Assembly (NCBI GenBank): GCA_028282725.1
Contig: JANQHF010000092.1
Location: 1-32,043, forward strand
Reading direction: 5' to 3'
DNA from: Saprospiraceae bacterium
GTDB taxonomy: Bacteria; Bacteroidota; Bacteroidia; Chitinophagales; Saprospiraceae
Length of the DNA: 32,043 nt
The position numbers and the translations under genes were made by a program. Below, piece by piece: positions 26,327 through 32,043 of this stretch. The notes under the pieces are model-generated. The model saw only the letters and a program-made list of their open reading frames with translations, searched no databases and had not been told where the DNA came from. Positions within the stretch are counted from its first letter, which is position 1. Each line of letters begins with the position of its first letter.

Positions 26327-27168
26327 ATCACTTCAAACCAGAAGGAGCCCCCATGGCGTTCTGATGTTCCGATTTTTTCATCTTCCCATATAGGATCGAT
26401 CAGTCCGGACAACTCCGGATCTTTTGAAATGAAGTAATTAGCAGATAAGATATTGAACCCATCCGGATTAGAAAGCAGACTTATGGCTAATCCGTATTGC
26501 TCGGAATAATAGCGATCGCACATAAATTGCGGGTAGTCGTGAGGCCAGTAGACATCGTGAATATGAACGATGCAACCTTTCTGCAAACGGGGCATGATAT
26601 CCAAAAAGAACACCATGGCGTCACTGTTGGGCAGAATGCGATGCGATCCATCCATAAAAAGGACGTCTCCACTTTTCAGTGATTGAAAGATGCCGGGATC
26701 CACTTGCTCAAGGGGTTGGTTGATCACGGTATCAGCGACTCCGTCAATGGCCTTCCTGGGACTTGGATCGATGATGACGACTTCGGTATCCGACCCTTGA
26801 TTGCGAATGGCCTGTCTTGCTATGTGGGTGGACATGCCCGAACCGATTTCAAGATACTTCCCGGGTTGAAGTCTGGAGATCATCGTATACAACATAATAA
26901 TGTCAACACCAGGTAGATATCCATTACGCCATATGGTAGGCAGGTTGACTTGATCCCTGAGTTGGTCATCGAGCGCACGGAGTTCCTCAATATGAGCCAG
27001 TGCCAGATTGAGCCATTTTTTATATTCGGATCTATATTCTGAAATAATCGAATTCAATCCTTTATGAACGGGAAGGCCGTGCCCATACCTGGACACATTG
27101 TCTACGGGATATTCCAGGTGTATGATGTTTCGCCGATTGATAAAAGCCCTGATCAGATCCTTAAACAT
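26314..27168 (-). CDS. Class I SAM-dependent methyltransferase (Methyltransf_24-like)
   Basis: A 284-residue protein. The SAM-binding motif I is KYLEIGSGMSTHIARQAI (about residues 104-121), followed by an acidic strand end (VVIIDPSPRK) and DVLFMDGSHRILPNSDAMVFFLDIMPRLQKGCIVHIHDVYWPHDYP, which matches the Methyltransf_24 group. The N-terminal 90 residues are helical and not assigned. Substrates of such enzymes include sugars and small molecules; none can be named here. The gene is alone on its strand and overlaps the 3' end of the convergent pseudouridine synthase by 13 bp. Confidence 0.85.
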   Translation of the reverse strand: MFKDLIRAFINRRNIIHLEYPVDNVSRYGHGLPVHKGLNSIISEYRSEYKKWLNLALAHIEELRALDDQLRDQVNLPTIWRNGYLPGVDIIMLYTMISRLQPGKYLEIGSGMSTHIARQAIRNQGSDTEVVIIDPSPRKAIDGVADTVINQPLEQVDPGIFQSLKSGDVLFMDGSHRILPNSDAMVFFLDIMPRLQKGCIVHIHDVYWPHDYPQFMCDRYYSEQYGLAISLLSNPDGFNILSANYFISKDPELSGLIDPIWEDEKIGTSERHGGSFWFEVIQRD

Positions 27169-27295
27169 TATTGATGAGAATTGGTTAGTTAAATCGGCGT
27201 ATTGGTCTATACTACGCGATCATTGGTCTTGCATACGAAACCGTAAGGTATAATAATATGAAAAACAACTTATTCAACTATTACCTTTACGATAT

Positions 27296-29047
27296 ATGAG
27301 ACAGTTTTTCAAGTTTGTTTTTGCCTCTTGCCTTGGGTCCATTTTGGCTTTGGTCGTTATCGTTTTCTTTTTTGCTATGGCTATGGGTGATCGATCCGCA
27401 CCCCCGACGGTCGATGATGGTTCCGTACTTCATTTAAAATTGAACTATCCGGTTCCGGAATTAACGGATAATGTACCTCAACAACAATTTAGTTTTTCTC
27501 AACGCAACACACTTGGTCTGGATAATGTTACGAGGGTGATCGCACATGCCACCGGCAATGACAAAATCCGCGGTATCCTGATTCAGACTGAATCTGTCTT
27601 CATGAATCCTACTACGGCATATGCCATCGCAGAGGAAATCGAATCTTTTAAGGAGTCCGGGAAATGGGTATATGCATATGGAGATTATTTCAACCAGTCC
27701 GGCTATATTCTTGCATCCATGGCGGATTCTATATATCTGAATCCCAATGGGTTTGTCGATCTGCGTGGATATGGAACCGTATCTCCGTATTTTGAAAACT
27801 TCAGCAAAAAAACCGGGATTGAGTTTGACGTCTACTTTGCCGGAAAATACAAGAGTGCTATTGAGCCATATTATCGCACCGAATCTTCTCCGGAGAACAG
27901 GTTCCAAACCCGGGAATTCCTCGATGAATATCATCAGGCTCTGGCCGGCCATATTGCGGATAGGAGATCATTAAATACTGAAGTGACGGACAATCTGATT
28001 TTCGAAGGAATGCCTCCCAGAAGTGATGTATGCGTAAATGAGGGAATAGTCGATCGACTTTTGTATGAAGAGGATGTCAAGGAATTATTGAAGGAGACCA
28101 TGGACACCAGGAAGTTGAAATTGGTTGATCCAAAACTATATAACCAGGTATATCCAAAAAAGAAGTCAAGCAGTCCGAATAAAATCGCTGTCGTATATGC
28201 TGAAGGCCCTGTGGCTTTTGCCGGTGATGATAAGGGCAACATCAATATGAAGGTATATGACCGGGTATTTGACGGACTGATCAAAAATAAGTCCATAGAG
28301 TCCGTTGTGATTCGCGTGAACAGTCCGGGTGGCAGCAGTTTTACATCGGATAAATTTCTGAAAAGAATCAAGGATCTTCAAAATGCGGGAAAATATGTTG
28401 TCGCTTCTTTCAGTGATTATGCTGCTTCAGGGGGTTATTACATTGCCGCCAGTGCAGATAAAATAGTCGCCGAGCCGACTACGCTTACGGGCTCTATCGG
28501 GGCATATTCTATGATCCCCGATTTCAATAAGGCATCGGTGGAGCACCTGGGCATCAATTGGGACACAGTCGGGACAGGACTGCAGACGTTCATTTATTCG
28601 ACCTTCATTCCCCGGTCAGAAAGAGAGAACGAGATCCTTCAAATGTCTACGGAAAAGACTTATGAACAATTCAAAAAGATCGTGGCAGAGGGTCGCAGCA
28701 TGTCTGTTAGACAAATCGAAGAAATTGCCCAGGGTCGCGTTTGGACAGGAAGAGATGCAGTGGGTGTAGGCCTGGTGGATACGCTGGGAGGTATTCAGGA
28801 CGCCATTTCCGTGGCAGCAGAAGAAATGGAATACGACGATTATAAAACCCTCAAATACCCTATTATCAAAAAGACGTTCTGGGAGCAATTATTGGAGAAC
28901 CTGGATAATGCGGGTGCTATTGAAGTGAATGTAGAAGCTCCTCTTCCCCGGATATTTACCGAAGAATTCAGGCATACTTTGAATTTGATTGAAAATGCTT
29001 GTTTTGAGCCTCAAATGAGGTTACCTTTTCATTTGGTAGTCAACTAA
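27296..29047 (+). CDS. sppA: Signal peptide peptidase SppA (67-kDa type)
   Basis: A 583-residue membrane-anchored serine peptidase of the S49 family with both tandem domains. One N-terminal transmembrane helix spans about residues 10-30. The general-base lysine is K186 in GKYKSAIEP of the N-terminal domain, and the nucleophile is S378 in AASGGYYIA of the C-terminal domain, with NSPGGSS at 342-348 and EPTTLTGSIG following. This is the two-domain arrangement of E. coli SppA. It digests leftover signal peptides in the membrane. It is the first gene of a plus-strand run of five; the 127-bp gap upstream should hold its promoter, but I find no unambiguous one. Confidence 0.95.
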   Translation: MRQFFKFVFASCLGSILALVVIVFFFAMAMGDRSAPPTVDDGSVLHLKLNYPVPELTDNVPQQQFSFSQRNTLGLDNVTRVIAHATGNDKIRGILIQTESVFMNPTTAYAIAEEIESFKESGKWVYAYGDYFNQSGYILASMADSIYLNPNGFVDLRGYGTVSPYFENFSKKTGIEFDVYFAGKYKSAIEPYYRTESSPENRFQTREFLDEYHQALAGHIADRRSLNTEVTDNLIFEGMPPRSDVCVNEGIVDRLLYEEDVKELLKETMDTRKLKLVDPKLYNQVYPKKKSSSPNKIAVVYAEGPVAFAGDDKGNINMKVYDRVFDGLIKNKSIESVVIRVNSPGGSSFTSDKFLKRIKDLQNAGKYVVASFSDYAASGGYYIAASADKIVAEPTTLTGSIGAYSMIPDFNKASVEHLGINWDTVGTGLQTFIYSTFIPRSERENEILQMSTEKTYEQFKKIVAEGRSMSVRQIEEIAQGRVWTGRDAVGVGLVDTLGGIQDAISVAAEEMEYDDYKTLKYPIIKKTFWEQLLENLDNAGAIEVNVEAPLPRIFTEEFRHTLNLIENACFEPQMRLPFHLVVN

Positions 29048-29136
29048 TAACGCGGTCGCTTCCTTCCCGGTCAGACTGCACAGCCGGTCAGGCGGGTAAG
29101 TGACAAGCTTAAATTCATATACGTGGAGCGCACGCC

Positions 29137-29433
29137 ATGAAATTCCATGATAAAGATCGGTTATCATTGATCGCAATGATGAATGAGGGAGGATTTTCCA
29201 AGGAAGACTTTCATTTTATCAAGAGAAAGGGAAGAATCATTACGCAAAAGCGCATTTCCGGGAGGGAGTTTTCATATTTCCTTAAGAAGGAAGTAGAACT
29301 GGATCCTGTAACTTCTGATTTCATAGAGAAGAAGCTCTATGAATTGCGTATAGACGGCGGATCAGCATCTCATGTGAATACGTGGAATGATGTTTTAGAT
29401 AAATTTCGGGCTTGGTTGAAAAACTTATCATAA
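29137..29433 (+). CDS. Conserved-looking hypothetical protein
   Basis: A 98-residue basic, mostly helical protein. It has no signal peptide, membrane helix or known motif that I recognise. A segment FSYFLKKEVELDPVTSDFIEKKLYELRIDGG looks like two helices around a turn. It lies 89 bp after sppA and 27 bp before the hydrolase gene on the same strand, and its coding character matches its neighbours. No function is offered. Confidence 0.7.
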   Translation: MKFHDKDRLSLIAMMNEGGFSKEDFHFIKRKGRIITQKRISGREFSYFLKKEVELDPVTSDFIEKKLYELRIDGGSASHVNTWNDVLDKFRAWLKNLS

Positions 29434-29460
29434 TTTGAGAGGCAGAGACTTTTGTTAGTT

Positions 29461-30186
29461 ATGAAAATCATTTTATTCGTCAGTCTTTTTTTCCTGGCCG
29501 GATCTCTTCAGGCACAGGAATCACAACAGCCACATACGATCAATCAAATCAGGTCAATCGATGTCAAGGTAAACTTCCAGTATCTACTTCACCTTCCTGA
29601 AGACCGCCGGCATGCGCAGGATGGTCGACTGCCCATGATCGTTTTCCTGCACGGTGCCGGAGAACGAGGAAACGATATAGAACTGGTCAAAGTACATGGT
29701 CCCCCCAAGTTGATTAGTCAGGGTCAGGATCTACCATTCATCGTGTTGTCTCCTCAATGTCCTGCAAATGAACGTTGGGAAGCGCATTCGCTCAAATTGC
29801 TCATTGATGAGATCGCTAAGAGGCATCCGGTAGATACCGATCGGATCTATCTTACAGGTTTGAGTATGGGCGGTTATGGAAGTTGGGACCTGTCCATTGC
29901 ATATCCGGAAGCCTTTGCTGCAATTGCACCGATTTGCGGAGGTTCCGATGTGAATGCCTGGGATGCTCCCGGTTCGATCAGGGATATGCCTGTTTGGGCA
30001 TTTCACGGAGCTATGGATGCTGTCGTACCGGTAGAAAAAACGGTAAATATTATCCGATCTTTGAGAAGAGCAGGATCGGATGCTAAATTGACAATATATC
30101 CTGATGCCGGACACGATAGTTGGACAGAGACCTACGATAATCCCAAGTTGTATGAATGGTTTTTACAACATTCAAATAAAGAATGA
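29461..30186 (+). CDS. Secreted alpha/beta hydrolase (dienelactone hydrolase/esterase-like)
   Basis: A 241-residue alpha/beta hydrolase with a signal peptide (MKIILFVSLFFLAGSLQAQ). LHGAGERGND forms the oxyanion region. The triad is Ser135 in GLSMGGYG, Asp186 in GAMDAVVP and His218 in AGHDSW. It resembles the phospholipase/carboxylesterase and PHB-depolymerase-like group found in polysaccharide-utilising Bacteroidota. The substrate may be an ester on a sugar or lipid. I chose ATG 29461; an in-frame TTG at 29452 adds only three residues. Its stop overlaps the next start in an ATGA junction, so the two are coupled. Confidence 0.88.
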   Translation: MKIILFVSLFFLAGSLQAQESQQPHTINQIRSIDVKVNFQYLLHLPEDRRHAQDGRLPMIVFLHGAGERGNDIELVKVHGPPKLISQGQDLPFIVLSPQCPANERWEAHSLKLLIDEIAKRHPVDTDRIYLTGLSMGGYGSWDLSIAYPEAFAAIAPICGGSDVNAWDAPGSIRDMPVWAFHGAMDAVVPVEKTVNIIRSLRRAGSDAKLTIYPDAGHDSWTETYDNPKLYEWFLQHSNKE

Positions 30187-30683
30187 ACGGAGTGGGATTT
30201 ATTGGACGGAAGCACTGGGGGAAGGTTACATTTCTATTTGTTTTTTACCTGACACTGTCTTCGTGTTCAAAATCTACCTTCCAGTCCTACTATAACCAGG
30301 AAAAAGAAGATGCAAGGATTGCAATGGCATTTCCAAAGTTCTTTGCCATGATTGCCATTCCTGATGATGCCAGGGAAGAGGTGAAATATTTTACAAAAGG
30401 CATGAAGAGGATCAGGTTGCTCTACTTCGAAAATGAGCGTCGTCCCAAACCTGATTTTACTGCCTTTGCCGAACAAGGGGCATACGTTCCCTATATCGTA
30501 GCAAAACAGGATGGGTCACGCATCAATGTCTACAGCAAGGAAGATGAAGACCATATTCGCGAAATCGTATTGGATGTACAGGCCGAAGATGAAGGGTTTA
30601 CTGTAGCCCTCATTGGAAAGATGGATAAAAGGACATTTGCGAAAGCACTGGAAAGGGCGAAGGAGGACGGGGAGCGGTTTTGA
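30183..30683 (+). CDS. DUF4252-like lipoprotein
   Basis: A 166-residue predicted lipoprotein with a lipobox ending in LSSC (Cys28) after a hydrophobic stretch. The mature part (VKYFTKGMKRIRLLYFENE, VPYIVAKQDGSRINVYSKEDEDHIREIVLDVQAEDEGFTVALIGKM) matches the DUF4252 family, common in Bacteroidota and of unknown role, often near ECF sigma systems. The start overlaps the hydrolase stop by ATGA, indicating coupling. I see no sigma or anti-sigma gene beside this copy. Confidence 0.78.
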   Translation: MNGVGFIGRKHWGKVTFLFVFYLTLSSCSKSTFQSYYNQEKEDARIAMAFPKFFAMIAIPDDAREEVKYFTKGMKRIRLLYFENERRPKPDFTAFAEQGAYVPYIVAKQDGSRINVYSKEDEDHIREIVLDVQAEDEGFTVALIGKMDKRTFAKALERAKEDGERF

Positions 30684-30710
30684 ATTTTGCGTTTTGAGTT
30701 TTGAGTTTTG
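30676..30710. repeat. Short TG-rich heptad repeat after the DUF4252-like gene
   Basis: Consecutive GTTTTGA-type heptads, some imperfect, begin at the stop codon of the lipoprotein gene and run to the start of a GC-richer stretch. Such runs are low-complexity spacers. They may extend as an AT-rich 3' tail of the transcript. Confidence 0.5.
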
Positions 30711-30775
30711 TCCCGACGATTACAGACGAGGTAAAGCATTTCAGTACAGGAACTAAGGTGTGATGTAAGGGATGC

Positions 30776-30800
30776 CGGACTGAGTGGTTGTGGCAGTCCG
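30776..30800. other. 7-bp hairpin between the DUF4252-like gene and the CPBP protease
   Basis: CGGACTG at 30776-30782 pairs with CAGTCCG at 30794-30800 around an 11-nt loop. No T run follows on the plus strand; instead AT-rich octads begin a few bases later. It could be a weak transcript end, or a remnant of a larger hairpin element. Confidence 0.35.
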
Positions 30801-30806
30801 TCCCAG

Positions 30807-30854
30807 ATAAACGAATAAACGAATAAACAAATCAACATATAAACAAGAATCAAA
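30807..30854. repeat. A-rich octad tandem repeat
   Basis: Units of about 8 bp based on ATAAACGA, decaying to ATAAACAA, ATCAACAT and related forms, run for roughly six copies just upstream of the CPBP protease start. Runs like this may affect promoter geometry or vary in copy number by slippage, which could alter expression. Confidence 0.5.
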
Positions 30855-30868
30855 GATTCAGATCAGTA

Positions 30869-31582
30869 TTGTATTTTGAATTCGTGGAACTATCAATAAC
30901 CTACCTTATCCTTTTATTTATTTTGGTTATCCTGTTTCCGCTCAATGGGATCCTGACCGCAAAGCGAATCAAGAAGTTTCTCAATGATTATCCGGGGGCA
31001 AAAACTTCTTTTTTCCAGCAAACGATCATCATTCAAATAGTATTGGCTGCTTTGGTGATCGCCGTAATGGCATTTAACCAGGATCCAATTCGTGAGATAG
31101 GGCTTTCCTTTTTGGCCCGGCCACTTTATCTTATCGGTTTGTTGACAGCTTGCCTGATTGGATTTTGGATAGTATATAAACGTCAATTTGATCCTCAAAA
31201 ACTGCAAAGAGAAATTGAAAAGGACGCTGCCGTCAAGTTTCTGCTCCCCACTACGAACCAAGAATATCAATGGTCCATCGGAGCATCATTTGCAGCGGGC
31301 ATTTGTGAAGAAATCGTCTTTCGGGGATTTCTGTACTGGCAATTGGCTCTTTTGATCCCGGTCATACCAGCCATTTTTTTAACAAACCTGGTTTTCGGAT
31401 TAGGGCATTATGCGACCGGTCTGAAGAATGCATCCATTGCATTTGGATTGGGGATCTTGTTTTCGCTGGTCTTCTTGTCTACGAATTCGCTTTGGATACC
31501 AATGTTGTTGCACGTACTGACCGACATATATTCTATGACAAAGGGGAAAAGGTATTTTGAACAGAATTGGGAGGAGGGCTGA
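30869..31582 (+). CDS. CPBP family intramembrane metalloprotease
   Basis: A 237-residue protein with several membrane helices. Its CPBP (CaaX protease/Abi, PF02517) signature is GICEEIVFRGF (E147, E148) with FGLGH (H180) and LLHVLTDIY (H215, D219). The family holds Rce1-like proteases and bacterial proteins linked to bacteriocin immunity or membrane regulation; the substrate here is unknown. There is no suitable ATG. Reading frame and family conservation give a TTG start at 30869, or a GTG at 30884. It is the last gene before the repeat array, but nothing shows a functional link to it. Confidence 0.85.
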   Translation: MYFEFVELSITYLILLFILVILFPLNGILTAKRIKKFLNDYPGAKTSFFQQTIIIQIVLAALVIAVMAFNQDPIREIGLSFLARPLYLIGLLTACLIGFWIVYKRQFDPQKLQREIEKDAAVKFLLPTTNQEYQWSIGASFAAGICEEIVFRGFLYWQLALLIPVIPAIFLTNLVFGLGHYATGLKNASIAFGLGILFSLVFLSTNSLWIPMLLHVLTDIYSMTKGKRYFEQNWEEG

Positions 31583-31591
31583 TTGGTAAAC

Positions 31592-31646
31592 AGGGTACAT
31601 CAGATAGTACCTTCCTCGCCGGGAAAGCGGGCAGTCGTCCGGACCC
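31592..31646. repeat. Diverged relative of the array repeat with an enlarged loop
   Basis: The ends match the array repeat (GGGT..., GATAGTACC near the 5' side, GTCCGGACCC at the 3' side), but the central part is about 16 bp longer and contains its own TTCC/GGAA stem. It keeps the outer pairing of the repeat. It begins 10 bp past the CPBP stop. Confidence 0.6.
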
Positions 31647-31675
31647 TTATGGATATGCTTAGTAAAGAATTACCT

Positions 31676-31690
31676 GGGTAGATAGTAGCC
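31676..31690. repeat. Partial array-repeat fragment
   Basis: GGGTAGATAGTAGCC matches the first 15 bases of the array repeat with two differences, but no 3' half follows. It lies 29 bp after the end of the diverged copy at 31592-31646, the same spacing as in the main array. Confidence 0.45.
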
Positions 31691-31794
31691 TTTTCAAAAA
31701 TGAAATACTTCAAAGAACTAATGTCCTTAAGGATATCATCCTAATCAGGAAAGAGCCACACCTCACTCAAGAACCCTGGCCCACACCTGACCGT

Positions 31795-32039
31795 GGGTCG
31801 ATAGTACCCTCCTTGGACGGTAGTCCGGACCCAATGATCCAAAAGGTCGTGTCACAGACATATGGGTCGATAGTACCCTCCTTGGACGGTAGTCCGGACC
31901 CAGGCACGGACGCTACATATACGTCTTACAGTGGGTCGATAGTACCCTCCTTGGACGGTAGTCCGGACCCACTATTGTAAACTCTTTCACAAATCAGATG
32001 GGGTCGATAGTACCCTCCTTGGACGGTAGTCCGGACCCA
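31795..32039. CRISPR. CRISPR-like array, left part only (runs out of the window)
   Basis: Four identical 39-bp repeats (31795-31833, 31864-31902, 31933-31971, 32001-32039) begin GGGTCGATAG and end GTCCGGACCCA. They are separated by three unrelated sequences of 30, 30 and 29 bp (31834-31863, 31903-31932, 31972-32000). Identical repeats with unrelated, fixed-length intervals are the signature of CRISPR. The repeat is an imperfect palindrome: GGGTC pairs with GACCC, and TACC with GGTA around a CCTTGG loop. Diverged copies on the left would fit a leader-distal (trailer) end, with the leader outside to the right, but the direction is not proven. No cas gene lies in the window, so no type is assigned. 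A non-CRISPR hairpin array remains an alternative. Confidence 0.68.
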
Positions 32040-32043
32040 ATAT

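Noticed and set aside
27228-27258. A sigma-70-like TTGCAT/TATAAT pair upstream of sppA
   Set aside because: The spacing is about 14 bp, too short, and Bacteroidota use a different promoter pattern; no good TTTG/TAnnTTTG pair was found either.
27461-27952. A 163-codon minus-strand frame
   Set aside because: It is antisense to sppA, whose catalytic Lys lies in this region; the frame is a by-product of codon bias.
31795-32039. Integron attC sites as an explanation of the array
   Set aside because: The repeats lack the GTTRRRY/RYYYAAC core sites and the intervals are only about 30 bp, with no cassette genes.
31795-32039. Type III toxin-antitoxin RNA repeats as an explanation of the array
   Set aside because: Those repeats are directly adjacent, without unrelated intervals, and no toxin gene of that type is next to them in the window.

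Overview
This window looks like part of a Bacteroidota chromosome, most likely a Saprospiria-type lineage. The main evidence is a large secreted protein with a type IX secretion C-terminal sorting domain. Supporting signs are SprB-like and BACON-type surface modules, a plant-like S9D glutamyl endopeptidase, short lipobox lipoproteins and few clear Shine-Dalgarno sites. I see no rRNA, tRNA, insertion sequence or prophage gene. All genes read as intact.

Layout. 1-1119: a minus-strand GerW/YtfJ-like protein and a DUF2953-like membrane protein, closed by a clear intrinsic terminator. 1301-3178 (minus): an atypical pyruvate kinase with an N-terminal extension. 3452-7381 (plus): a 1309-residue secreted multidomain protein. 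7584-8891 (minus): an NRAMP-fold transporter without the canonical metal-site residues. 8978-10988 (plus): a carboxymuconolactone-decarboxylase/AhpD-like protein and a GlcD-type FAD oxidoreductase. 10999-13783 (minus): an S9D peptidase and a small membrane protein. 13819-15039 (plus): threonine synthase. 15380-19304 (minus): valyl-tRNA synthetase and diaminopimelate decarboxylase. 19396-20271 (plus): an ECF sigma factor with a small one-helix membrane protein, perhaps its anti-sigma. 20287-22063 (minus): a lipoprotein resembling inorganic pyrophosphatase without its catalytic acids, and a GNAT/FemAB-like protein. 22150-26326 (plus): an ArsS radical-SAM pair, a RibF-glycosyltransferase fusion, and an RluA-type pseudouridine synthase overlapping the fusion by ATGA. 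26314-27168 (minus): a methyltransferase. 27296-31582 (plus): SppA, a hypothetical protein, an alpha/beta hydrolase, a DUF4252-like lipoprotein and a CPBP membrane protease.

The right edge (31583-32043) holds four identical 39-bp imperfectly palindromic repeats separated by three unrelated sequences of 30, 30 and 29 bp. This is the start of a CRISPR-like array that runs out of the window. Diverged relatives of the repeat lie just to its left, one with a larger loop. No cas gene lies within the window, so the class cannot be named, and a non-CRISPR hairpin array remains possible.

Most genes are housekeeping: amino-acid and cofactor synthesis, translation and envelope quality control. The points most worth attention are the repeat array, the RibF-glycosyltransferase fusion, the pyrophosphatase-like pseudoenzyme, the non-canonical NRAMP protein, and the GerW/DUF2953 pair in a lineage not expected to form spores.
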